Shown here: positions 1 through 9,000 of the stretch, piece after piece
Position numbering within the stretch: position 1 is the first letter of the stretch
How the letters are laid out: the number at the start of each line of letters is the position of its first letter
Source of the DNA: an uncultured Prevotellaceae bacterium
GTDB lineage: Bacteria; Bacteroidota; Bacteroidia; Bacteroidales; Bacteroidaceae
DNA length: 64,000 nt
NCBI GenBank assembly: GCA_900314985.1
Contig: OMXL01000013.1
Coordinates: 1-64,000, forward strand
Direction: 5' to 3'
The notes under the pieces: model-generated
The model's input: the letters and a program-made list of their open reading frames with translations, nothing else
Told to the model about the DNA's origin: nothing
The model's database searches: none
Made by a program: the position numbers and the translations under genes

Positions 1-873
1 CATACCGATGATGTCGCTAGAAACCAGCTTCTCCTCAGTGTAACCGAAGCTCTCGTTGGTAGCAGCCTTCATGGCAGCGTTGATACCCTCAACAGTTACA
101 TCACCCTTAACAACAGCGTGCAGGATAGTGGTAGAACCTGTAGGAGTTGGAACGCGCTGAGCAGCACCGATCAGCTTACCGTTCAGCTCAGGAATTACGA
201 GACCGATAGCCTTAGCAGCACCAGTTGAGTTAGGAACGATGTTCTGAGCACCAGCACGAGCGCGCTGAACATCACCCTTGCGCTGAGGACCGTCCAGAAT
301 CATCTGGTCACCAGTGTAAGCGTGAACAGTGGTCATGATACCGCTCTGGATAGGAGCGTAGTCGTTCAGAGCCTTGGTCATAGGAGCCAAGCAGTTGGTG
401 GTGCAAGAAGCAGCTGAGATAACAGTGTCAGCAGGAGTCAGAGTCTTGTGGTTAACGTTGAATACGATGGTGGGCAGATCGTTACCAGCAGGAGCAGAGA
501 TAACAACCTTCTTAGCACCAGCGGTCAGGTGAGCAGAAGCCTTCTCCTTAGAAGTATAGAAACCTGTGCACTCCAGAACAACGTCTACGTCCAGCTTGCC
601 CCAAGGCAGCTCAGCAGCGTTAGGAATAGCGTAGATAGTGATCTTCTTACCATCAACAACGATGTAGTCCTCACCAGCCTCTACAGTGTGCTTGTTCTCA
701 CCGAACTTGCCGCAGAAACCACCCTGAGCGGTGTCATACTTCAGCAGGTGAGCGAGCATCTTAGGACTTGTCAGGTCGTTGATTGCTACTACCTCATAAC
801 CCTCGGCCTCGAACATCTGACGGAATGCGAGGCGACCGATACGGCCGAAACCGTTAATTGCTACTTTTGTCAT
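1..873 (-). CDS. gapA: Glyceraldehyde-3-phosphate dehydrogenase (partial, 3' end off the left edge)
   Basis: NAD-dependent glycolytic enzyme that converts glyceraldehyde 3-phosphate to 1,3-bisphosphoglycerate in the cytoplasm. The reverse strand opens with [14 protein letters not shown], the classical Rossmann nucleotide-binding start, and contains SAASCTTN with the catalytic cysteine, followed by HAYTGDQ and the [18 protein letters not shown] substrate-binding stretch. About 291 of roughly 335 residues are inside the window; the C-terminal part lies to the left. The ATG at 873 is the family's normal start. A TAACTTTGT promoter element lies about 90 bp upstream. The gene is divergent from mscL. 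Assignment is very secure. Confidence 0.97.
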   Translation of the reverse strand, partial: MTKVAINGFGRIGRLAFRQMFEAEGYEVVAINDLTSPKMLAHLLKYDTAQGGFCGKFGENKHTVEAGEDYIVVDGKKITIYAIPNAAELPWGKLDVDVVLECTGFYTSKEKASAHLTAGAKKVVISAPAGNDLPTIVFNVNHKTLTPADTVISAASCTTNCLAPMTKALNDYAPIQSGIMTTVHAYTGDQMILDGPQRKGDVQRARAGAQNIVPNSTGAAKAIGLVIPELNGKLIGAAQRVPTPTGSTTILHAVVKGDVTVEGINAAMKAATNESFGYTEEKLVSSDIIGM

Positions 874-964
874 AATACTAATATTTTTTATAAAAATGAG
901 TTATAAAATTTGCTTTCTCTAGTAAAAAATGTGCCCTTTATTGCACTTTTTTCTCGTTTCGGGC

Positions 965-973
965 ACAAAGTTA
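965..973 (-). promoter_or_regulatory. Bacteroidetes -7 promoter element for gapA
   Basis: TAACTTTGT on the minus strand matches the Bacteroidetes -7 consensus TAnnTTTG and gives a leader of about 85-90 nt to the gapA ATG. The spacer between gapA and mscL (874-1144) holds this site, the opposing mscL promoter and a short repeat tract. Confidence 0.6.
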
Positions 974-985
974 CAAAAAAATATC

Positions 986-994
986 TATATTTGC
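986..994 (+). promoter_or_regulatory. Bacteroidetes -7 promoter element for mscL
   Basis: TATATTTGC matches TAnnTTTGC and lies 150 bp before the mscL ATG, implying a long leader that includes a degenerate GTGAAAA-type repeat at 1018-1045. Confidence 0.5.
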
Positions 995-1017
995 AGTTGA
1001 AATCTATCTTAATTTAA

Positions 1018-1045
1018 GTGAAAAGTGAAAGTGAGCAGTGAAAAA
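1018..1045 (+). repeat. Degenerate heptamer-like tract in the mscL leader
   Basis: Four imperfect GTGAAAA / GTGAGCA units in a row. It resembles the heptanucleotide tracts found elsewhere in this window but is less regular. Confidence 0.4.
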
Positions 1046-1144
1046 TCAGATAAATCAACATCAGTAGGGTAAGATTGTAAAACGCAGATAGCAAATTAAC
1101 ATTAAACAAAACTATATACACTAACTTTAAATTTCAGTAACGCT

Positions 1145-1540
1145 ATGGGATTTATTAAAGAATTTAAGGAGTTTGCCGTTAAGGGCAATGTGATGGACAT
1201 GGCAGTCGGTGTCATCATCGGCGCTGCGTTTGGTAAGATTGTAACCAGCCTGGTTAACGACGTCCTGATGCCTCTCATCGGTATGGTTACAGGCAACATC
1301 GATTTCACATCGTTGTCGTTCAAGATTGGTGAGGGTGAAGAGGCCGCCGTACTGGCCTATGGCAACTTCATCCAGAACACGGTCGACTTCATCATCGTTG
1401 CTTTCTGTATCTTCCTGATGCTGAAGGCTATCAACAAGTTGAACCGCAAGAAGGAAGAGCCCGCTGCTCCTGAGGCTCCCAAGGGTCCCACGCAGGAAGA
1501 ATTGCTCGCTGAGATTCGTGACCTGCTAAAGCAGAAATAA
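1145..1540 (+). CDS. mscL: Large-conductance mechanosensitive channel MscL
   Basis: Homopentameric inner-membrane channel that opens under membrane tension during hypo-osmotic shock. The 131-residue length is normal for the family. The N-terminal helix ([20 protein letters not shown]) runs into the pore-lining TM1 with [18 protein letters not shown] loop around GNIDF follows, then TM2 (about residues 77-95) and a charged C-terminal bundle ending in [10 protein letters not shown] Pro/Ala-rich linker ([12 protein letters not shown]) precedes the last helix. The gene is monocistronic: it has its own promoter, and a strong terminator follows 36 bp after the stop. Confidence 0.97.
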   Translation: MGFIKEFKEFAVKGNVMDMAVGVIIGAAFGKIVTSLVNDVLMPLIGMVTGNIDFTSLSFKIGEGEEAAVLAYGNFIQNTVDFIIVAFCIFLMLKAINKLNRKKEEPAAPEAPKGPTQEELLAEIRDLLKQK

Positions 1541-1575
1541 TCTCATTTCTCCTATCGGGTACCTTATTCCAAATC

Positions 1576-1619
1576 AAAGAAAGCAGCCATGAACACAAAA
1601 AGTGGGCTGCTTTCTTTCG
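1576..1619 (+). terminator. Rho-independent terminator after mscL
   Basis: A 13-bp perfect stem (AAAGAAAGCAGCC at 1576-1588 with GGCTGCTTTCTTT at 1605-1617). Because both arms carry A/T runs it could act in both directions. Confidence 0.85.
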
Positions 1620-1639
1620 TTAATATAAAAAATATGTGT

Positions 1640-1648
1640 ACCTTTGTG
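1640..1648 (+). promoter_or_regulatory. Bacteroidetes -7 promoter element for the SulP gene
   Basis: TACCTTTGT, matching TAnnTTTG, 55 bp before the SulP ATG and directly after the mscL terminator. Confidence 0.65.
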
Positions 1649-1702
1649 CCCTCATTTTTCCTTTTTAAGAAAAAAAATAGGTAGTAAATATAGGTATTTA
1701 GA

Positions 1703-3406
1703 ATGAAAACACTTGATTTCAAGCCGAAAATCGTTTCGGCCATTAAGAATTACAACCGACAGACGCTGATGGCCGACGTGATGGCAGGTCTTATTGTAGG
1801 TATTGTTGCACTGCCACTGGCCATTGCTTTCGGTATCGCCAGTGGTGTATCACCTGAGAAGGGAATCATCACCGCCATCGTTGCCGGACTGTTCATCTCA
1901 CTATTTGGTGGTAGTAAGGTACAGATTGGAGGACCTACAGGTGCCTTCATCGTCATCGTCTACGGTATCATCGAGCAGTATGGCATCCAGGGACTGACCA
2001 TCGCCACGCTGATGGCTGGTGTATTCCTCATCATGCTGGGCGTACTGCGTCTGGGAACCATCATCAAGTATATTCCCTACCCCATCGTGGTAGGTTTCAC
2101 CAGCGGTATCGCCGTCACTATCTTCACCACACAGGTGAAAGACCTGCTGGGCATGCAGATGAATCAGGTACCCTCCGACTTCATTGAGAAGTGGGGAGCC
2201 TATATATATAATATAGGTAATATCGACCCATGGAGCGCCGGAGTGGGTATCGTCAGCGTTGTACTGATAGCCGTATGGCCTCAGCTAGCACGTCTGTTCC
2301 GACTCTCACCACTCAAGGCACTGCCTGGTTCACTGGTAGCCATCATTCTGATGACCGTGGCCGTTCTGCTACTCAAGCAATATGCAGGCATTACTAGTAT
2401 CGAGACCATTGGCGACCGCTTCAGCATCAACTCCACACTGCCTGGTGCCGTTGTTCCTGAGCTGTCATGGGAGACGATTAAAGGACTGGTAGGTCCTGCG
2501 GTAACCATTGCCGTATTAGGTGCTATCGAGTCACTGCTGTCAGCTACTGTTGCTGACGGTGTTATCGGTGACCACCACAACTCTAATACCGAGCTCATTG
2601 GTCAGGGTATTGCCAACATCGCATCACCTCTCTTCGGTGGTATTCCTGCAACAGGCGCCATTGCCCGTACCATGACGAACATCAACAACGGTGGACGCAC
2701 CCCTGTAGCTGGTATCGTACACGCTGTGGTACTGTTGCTCATATTCCTATTCCTTATGCCACTGGCACAGTATATTCCCATGGCCTGTCTGGCTGGTGTA
2801 CTGGTTGTCGTCAGCTATGGCATGAGTGGCTGGCGCTCGTTCCTGGCTATGACACGCAATCCCAAGAGCGACGTCACCGTACTGCTGCTCACCTTCTTCC
2901 TGACCATCATCTTCGACCTTACTGTCGCCATCGAGTTCGGCCTTATCTGTGCCTGTCTGTTGTTCATGCGCCGCATGTCAGAGACCACTGATGTCAAGGC
3001 TATCTACGACGAGATCGACCTCAACGAGGATGCAGATATGGAGCGCGGCAACTTGGAGCATCTCACTATCCCTGAAGATGTAGAGGTCTACGAAATCAAC
3101 GGTCCGTACTTCTTTGGTGCCGGTAACCGCTTTGAGGATATCATGGCACGCTACGGCAAACGTCCCAAGGTGCGCATTATCCGTATGCGTAAGGTACCAT
3201 TCATCGACTCAACGGGTCTGCACAACTTGGAGAACATGTGTCTGATGAGCCAGAAGGAGAACATCACCATCGTTCTCTCTGGTGTCAACCCCAAGGTGGA
3301 TGCCGTCTTGCGTCGTAACAACTTCGAACAACTGTTAGGAACTGACAACATCTGTAACCACATCGACCTCGCACTGGCTCGTGCCCGTGAGATTGTGGGT
3401 GCGTAA
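1703..3406 (+). CDS. SulP family anion transporter with C-terminal STAS domain
   Basis: Inner-membrane SLC26/SulP carrier; family members move sulfate, bicarbonate or dicarboxylates, and the substrate cannot be read from sequence. Of 567 residues the first ~420 form the multi-helix transport core, with the hallmark start MADVMAGLIVGIVALPLAIAFGIASG and the GGPTGAF and GGIPATGAIART signatures. A cytoplasmic STAS domain occupies about residues 450-560, with the IDSTGLHNL nucleotide-binding/phosphorylation-like loop. Length and order are typical of the family. The gene is flanked by its own promoter and terminator, so it is probably monocistronic. It could be a bicarbonate transporter (BicA-like) or a sulfate permease. 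Confidence 0.9.
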   Translation: MKTLDFKPKIVSAIKNYNRQTLMADVMAGLIVGIVALPLAIAFGIASGVSPEKGIITAIVAGLFISLFGGSKVQIGGPTGAFIVIVYGIIEQYGIQGLTIATLMAGVFLIMLGVLRLGTIIKYIPYPIVVGFTSGIAVTIFTTQVKDLLGMQMNQVPSDFIEKWGAYIYNIGNIDPWSAGVGIVSVVLIAVWPQLARLFRLSPLKALPGSLVAIILMTVAVLLLKQYAGITSIETIGDRFSINSTLPGAVVPELSWETIKGLVGPAVTIAVLGAIESLLSATVADGVIGDHHNSNTELIGQGIANIASPLFGGIPATGAIARTMTNINNGGRTPVAGIVHAVVLLLIFLFLMPLAQYIPMACLAGVLVVVSYGMSGWRSFLAMTRNPKSDVTVLLLTFFLTIIFDLTVAIEFGLICACLLFMRRMSETTDVKAIYDEIDLNEDADMERGNLEHLTIPEDVEVYEINGPYFFGAGNRFEDIMARYGKRPKVRIIRMRKVPFIDSTGLHNLENMCLMSQKENITIVLSGVNPKVDAVLRRNNFEQLLGTDNICNHIDLALARAREIVGA

Positions 3407-3430
3407 GCGTCGTACCTGACACATAAACTA

Positions 3431-3469
3431 AGAGGACTGACAATACTCACGTATGCCAGTCCTCTTTTT
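3431..3469 (+). terminator. Terminator between the convergent SulP and glnN genes
   Basis: AGAGGACTG (3431-3439) pairs with CAGTCCTCT (3457-3465), followed by a T run. It lies between two convergent genes and has an A/T run on one side, so it mainly serves the plus strand. Confidence 0.75.
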
Positions 3470-3497
3470 ACGTATCACAAATCACTGATACAACACA

Positions 3498-5711
3498 TTA
3501 TCTTATGAATAACAGCTCACGGTATTTAGGCAGAGGCCACAGTGCATCGTCAACAATCAGTTCGAGCTTGTCGATCTGATAGCGGATCTCATCAAGTTTC
3601 GGCTCTACCTTATCATGATAGGCGATGGCTTTCTCGTGCTCACCCTCAATCTTGTTGGCCTTCTTACGAGCCTCAACGAGTTCCTCAACACCTTTCTCGA
3701 TAGCGCTGGTGCGCTCGGCAATCTCCTGAATAATCTTCTTATTGCGAGCAGAGAGCTTGTCGGCAGTGTCAATGGGGAATACAACAGCCATATTGCCTAC
3801 GTTCTTCAACAGTTCGCTCTGATAGCTGGTAGCCACAGGGATAATATGGTTCATTGAGAGGTCGCCCAGTACGCGAGCCTCAATCTGAATCTTCTTGGTG
3901 TAGGTCTCCCACTTCACCTCGTTACGAGCCTCGAGCTCCTTCTTGGTCATTACACCAAGGCTCTCGAACATCTTGATGCTGGCCTCGTCGAGGTAACGCT
4001 CGAAGATCTTTGGGCAGCTCTTCTCTACGTCCAGACCGCGCTTCTCTGCCTCAGCAACCCACTCGTCAGAGTAGCCGTTACCATCGAAGCGGATAGGCTT
4101 ACAGGTCTTGATATCCTCACGCAGAACATCGATGATAGCGTGGAACTTAGCGCTGTGCTCAGTACCAGCCAGTTTCTTCTCGAACTCAGGGATACGAGCG
4201 TCAACACGCTTCTTGAAGTCAACCAGAGCCTCAGCAACGGCACTGTTCAGGGCAATCATAGCGCTGGCGCAGTTAGCTTCAGAACCTACAGCACGGAACT
4301 CGAAACGGTTACCAGTGAAGGCGAATGGAGAGGTACGGTTACGATCGGTATTATCAATCAGAAGCTCAGGAATTTCAGGAATATCCATCTTCAGTCCCTG
4401 CTTGCCAGCCATAGCCAGGAAGTCCTTATCGGCAGTCTCGATGTGGTCGAGCAACTCGCTCACCTGCTTGCCAAGGAATGAAGAAACGATAGCGGGGGGA
4501 GCCTCGTTAGCACCCAGACGGTGAGCGTTGGTAGCACTCATGATAGAGGCCTTAAGCAGACCATTGTGCTTGTAAACACCCATCAGTGTCTCAACGATGA
4601 AGGTTGCAAAGCGCAGGTTGGCCTCAGGAGTCTTGCCAGGAGCATGCAACAGAATGCCGTTATCAGTGCTCAAGCTCCAGTTGTTGTGCTTACCAGAGCC
4701 GTTGATGCCCGCAAAAGGCTTCTCATGCAGCAATACACGGAAGCCGTGCTTGCGGGCCACGCGCTTCATCAGCGACATCAACATCATGTTATGGTCTACG
4801 GCTAAGTTGGTTTCTTCGAAGATAGGAGCCAGCTCAAACTGGTTGGGAGCCACCTCGTTGTGACGTGTCTTACAAGGAACGCCCAGTTCAAGAGCCTGAA
4901 TTTCCAGGTCACGCATGAAGGCAGCCACACGCTCAGGAATAGCGCCAAAGTAGTGGTCGTCCATCTGCTGGTTCTTAGCAGAATCATGACCCATCAGGGT
5001 GCGACCAGTGAGCAACAGGTCAGGACGTGCAGCATACAAGCCCTCGTCAACCAAGAAGTACTCCTGTTCCCAACCAAGGTTAGAAGTCACCTTCTTTACA
5101 CTTGGATCGAAATAGTGACATACCTCTGTAGCGGCTACGTTTACAGCATGCAGAGCACGCAGCAGAGGTGCCTTATAGTCAAGTGCCTCACCACTATAAC
5201 TAATAAATACAGTAGGGATACACAGGGTATCATCGATAATGAACACAGGAGATGTAGGATCCCAGGCTGAATAGCCACGTGCCTCGAAGGTAGAACGGAT
5301 ACCACCTGAAGGGAATGAAGAAGCATCTGGCTCCTGCTGAACGAGCAGCTTGCCAGTGAACTCTTCTACCATACCACCCTTGCCGTCGTGCTCAATAAAT
5401 GAGTCGTGCTTCTCGGCTGTTCCCTCTGTCAGAGGCTGGAACCAGTGAGTATAGTGAGTAACGCCATTCTCTACAGCCCACTGCTTCATACCAGCGGCTA
5501 CTGCATCGGCTACAGTTCTGTCAAGACGTGATCCATTGTCGATAACATCGACCATCTTCTCGTAAACATCCTTTGGCAGGTACTTGTACATTTTCTCACG
5601 ATTGAAGACCTTCTTACCAAAATACTCGTAAGGTCTCTCACTGGGTGCTTTTACGTCGAGTGGCTTTTTCTTAAAAGCCTCACCGACAACCTGAAATCTT
5701 AATGCTTCCAT
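3498..5711 (-). CDS. glnN: Glutamine synthetase type III
   Basis: Cytoplasmic ATP-dependent synthesis of glutamine from glutamate and ammonia. At 737 residues it is the long GS III form typical of Bacteroidetes, not the ~470-residue GSI. The start MEALRFQVVGEAF is typical of Bacteroidales GS III. Visible signatures are EVAPNQFELAPIFEETN and the ATP/glutamate-binding NGSGKHNNWSLS block. A long C-terminal helical region (about 650-737) is characteristic of type III. It is transcribed away from gltB across a 309-bp shared control region, pairing GS with GOGAT. A TACCTTTGC element lies about 45 bp upstream. Confidence 0.96.
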   Translation of the reverse strand: MEALRFQVVGEAFKKKPLDVKAPSERPYEYFGKKVFNREKMYKYLPKDVYEKMVDVIDNGSRLDRTVADAVAAGMKQWAVENGVTHYTHWFQPLTEGTAEKHDSFIEHDGKGGMVEEFTGKLLVQQEPDASSFPSGGIRSTFEARGYSAWDPTSPVFIIDDTLCIPTVFISYSGEALDYKAPLLRALHAVNVAATEVCHYFDPSVKKVTSNLGWEQEYFLVDEGLYAARPDLLLTGRTLMGHDSAKNQQMDDHYFGAIPERVAAFMRDLEIQALELGVPCKTRHNEVAPNQFELAPIFEETNLAVDHNMMLMSLMKRVARKHGFRVLLHEKPFAGINGSGKHNNWSLSTDNGILLHAPGKTPEANLRFATFIVETLMGVYKHNGLLKASIMSATNAHRLGANEAPPAIVSSFLGKQVSELLDHIETADKDFLAMAGKQGLKMDIPEIPELLIDNTDRNRTSPFAFTGNRFEFRAVGSEANCASAMIALNSAVAEALVDFKKRVDARIPEFEKKLAGTEHSAKFHAIIDVLREDIKTCKPIRFDGNGYSDEWVAEAEKRGLDVEKSCPKIFERYLDEASIKMFESLGVMTKKELEARNEVKWETYTKKIQIEARVLGDLSMNHIIPVATSYQSELLKNVGNMAVVFPIDTADKLSARNKKIIQEIAERTSAIEKGVEELVEARKKANKIEGEHEKAIAYHDKVEPKLDEIRYQIDKLELIVDDALWPLPKYRELLFIR

Positions 5712-6020
5712 AAATAAGTCTAATTTATGATTTGACGATTTTAATTTTTCGACGGCAAAGGTACGACGTTCTGCAAGAAAAAGGCAAGAAAATACGCCGT
5801 TTTGTTTTTAGAAACATAACCCAAATAGCAAATTGTAAAGTATAAAGGTTTTATATATATCATTTTGCTACCATTTTGTATTAAAATCATATCTTAATGT
5901 TACAAAGTGTCATTTATACAACAATCAGCAAACAAAATGCTAAGAAAGAACAAGCATACTTTTTCTTTTTGCAGTACCTTTGCAGCTGCAAATAGACATT
6001 ATTATAATAATAAAATAACT
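5712..6020 (+). promoter_or_regulatory. Divergent glnN / gltB control region
   Basis: It holds two opposed Bacteroidetes promoters: TACCTTTGC on the minus strand at 5755-5763 for glnN, and TACCTTTGC on the plus strand at 5975-5983 for gltB. Between them at 5859-5910 are CATTTTGCTA, CCATTTTGTATTAAAATC and TTACAAAGTGT, related to sites upstream of dapF, glnB and pyrG. Read on the minus strand, ACAAAATGG and GCAAAATGA start 11 bp apart. I infer a nitrogen-responsive operator; no regulator is known from the window. Confidence 0.55.
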
Positions 6021-9000
6021 ATGGCAGAAAGAAAGTTGGATAACATGGGACTTTACCAATCGGACTATGAGCACGATGCGTGCGGCGTGGGTATGGTAGT
6101 GAACATCCACGGCGGAAAGAGTCACGATCTGGTGGACAATGCACTGAAGGTGCTGGAAAACATGGAACATCGCGGAGCCGAGACTCGCGACAAGACTGGC
6201 GACGGAGCCGGTATCATGGTACAGATTCCGCACGAGTTTATCCTGTTGCAGGGTATTCCTGTGCCTGAGAAGGGTAAGTACGGAACAGGATTGGTATTCC
6301 TGCCAAAAGACGAGAAGGCGCAGCAGGAGATTCTCTCGGTGATGATTGAGGAGATTGAGCGCGAGGGTCTGACCCTGATGCACCTGCGCGCTGTGCCTAC
6401 TAACCCTGAGGTGCTGGGTGCCGCAGCTCGCGAGGTTGAGCCCGACATCAAGCAGATTTTCGTAACAGGCATCGCCGACGAGCAGGTGCCCGTATTCGAG
6501 CGTATATTATATAAGGTACGCAAGCGCATAGAAAACCGTATCGACAACGAGGACTTTTATATTTGCTCGCTGTCGAACAAGAATATCATCTACAAGGGCA
6601 TGCTGACCAGCGGACAGCTGCGTCGCTACTTCCCTGACCTGTCGAACGATTACTTTACAAGCGGACTGGCGCTGGTACACTCGCGCTTCTCTACCAACAC
6701 CTTCCCCAAGTGGAAGTTGGCACAGCCTTTCCGTCTGTTGGCCCACAACGGAGAAATAAATACCATTCGTGGTAATCGCGGTTGGATGAAGGCTCGCGAG
6801 AGCGTGCTCTCAAGTGAGGCCCTGGGCGACATCAAGGACTTGCGCCCTATCGTACAGGAGGGCATGAGCGATTCAGCCAGTCTGGACAATGTCTTTGAGT
6901 TCCTGATGTTGAGCGGATTGTCGTTGCCACAGGCAATGGCCATCTTGGTACCAGAGAGTTTTAACGACAAAAACCCTATCAGCGAGGACCTGAAGGCCTT
7001 CTACGAGTATCACTCTATCCTGATGGAGCCATGGGACGGTCCTGCAGCGCTGCTGTTCTCAGACGGTCGTTACGCAGGCGGAATGCTGGACAGAAACGGA
7101 TTGCGCCCTAGCCGCTACACCATCACCAAGGGTGGTATGATGGTAGTGGCCAGCGAGGTTGGCGTGATGGACTTCGAGCCAGGCGACGTAGTATCGAAGG
7201 GTCGCTTGCAGCCAGGAAAGATTCTGCTGATTGACACCCAGGAGGGCAAGATATACTACGACGGCGAGATTAAGGAGCAGCTGGCCAAGGCACATCCTTA
7301 TCGCGAGTGGCTCAACGAGAACCGCGTGCAGCTGGAGAAGCTGAAGAGCGGTCGAAAGGTGGACAACTCCGTCAGCAACTTCGAGCAGAAACTCATCACC
7401 TTCGGCTTCGGTCAGGAGGATATCGACAAGACCATCATCCCAATGGCCACAGCAGGTCAGGAGCCTGTAGCAGCCATGGGTAACGACACGCCGCTAGCAG
7501 TCATCTCAGACCGTCCACAGGTGCTGTTCAACTACTTCCGTCAGCAGTTTGCACAGGTCACCAACCCTGCCATCGACCCCATCCGTGAGGAGTTGGTAAT
7601 GAGCTTGACAGAGTACATCGGTGCCGTAGGAACCAACATCCTGACGCCCGATGCCAGCAACTGTAAGATGGTGCGCCTGCCACAGCCTGTGCTCACCAAT
7701 ACACAGCTCGACATACTTTGTAACATCCGCTATAAGGGCTTCAATACCAAGAAGCTGCCCATCCTGTTTGATATTGAGAAGGGTGAGGAAGGCTTGCGTC
7801 AGGCTCTGGACAAGCTCTGTCAGGATGCCGAGGCCAGCGTTGACGAGGGTGTAAACTACATCATCCTCTCTGACCGCGACATCGACGAGAAGCACGCCGC
7901 CATCCCATCGCTGTTGGCAGTCTCAGCCGTTCACCACTATCTGATTAGCGTAGGCAAGCGCGTACAGACAGCCCTGATTGTTGAGAGCGGCGAGATTCGC
8001 GAGACCATGCACGCAGCCCTGCTGCTGGGTTATGGTGCCAGCGCACTCTGCCCATACATGACATTTGCTATCCTCGACGATCTGGTGAAGCATCACAAGA
8101 TTCAGGAGGAGTATGCTACAGCCGAGAAAAACTACATCAAGGCTGTGGATAAGGGCTTGAAGAAGATTATGAGTAAGATGGGTATCAGTACTATCCGCTC
8201 TTATCGTGGAGCCAAGATTTTCGAGAGCATCGGACTGAGCGAAGACCTGTTGCGCCGCTACTTCGGCACAGAGGTGAGCACCATCGGTGGTGTAGGCCTG
8301 AAGGAGATTGCTCGCGATGCTATCCGCTTGCACGAGGAGGCCAAGCAGCAGACCATGTTGCAAAATCAGGGATTGTTTGCTTGGCGCAATGATGGTATCA
8401 AGCACGCCTGGAACCCTGAGACCATCGCACAGCTGCAGCTAGCTACCCGCCAGGGCAACTACGATAAATACAAGGCTTGGGCTAAGATCGTCGACGAGAA
8501 GGAGAGCCCCATCTTCATCCGCGACTTCTTCAAGTTCAAGAAGGCTGCCATGCCTACGCCTATCGACGAGGTGGAGCCCGTTGAGAGCATCGTAAAGCAC
8601 TTCGTAACAGGTGCCATGAGCTTTGGCGCTCTGAGTATCGAGGCCCACGAGGCCCTGGCACTCGCCATGAACAAGCTGGGTGCACGCAGTAATACTGGTG
8701 AGGGTGGTGAAGACAACGCCCGCTATCACTCAGAGGTGGATGGCGTAAGCCTGAGTTCAAAGACCAAGCAGATTGCCAGTGGACGTTTCGGCGTGACAGC
8801 CGAGTACCTGGTGAATGCCGAGGAGATACAGATTAAGGTGGCGCAGGGTGCTAAGCCTGGTGAGGGCGGACAACTGCCTGGCTTCAAGGTCAACGAGATT
8901 ATCGCCAAGACGCGTAACGCCATCCCTGGCATCTCGCTGATTTCGCCTCCACCTCATCACGACATCTACAGTATCGAGGACCTGGCTCAGCTCATCTTCG

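Noticed and set aside
5907..6020. N-terminal extension of GltB from an upstream in-frame ATG
   Set aside because: The TACCTTTGC promoter at 5975-5983 lies inside it, the added residues are low-complexity, and the family starts close to the CGVG cysteine; the ATG at 6021 is preferred.
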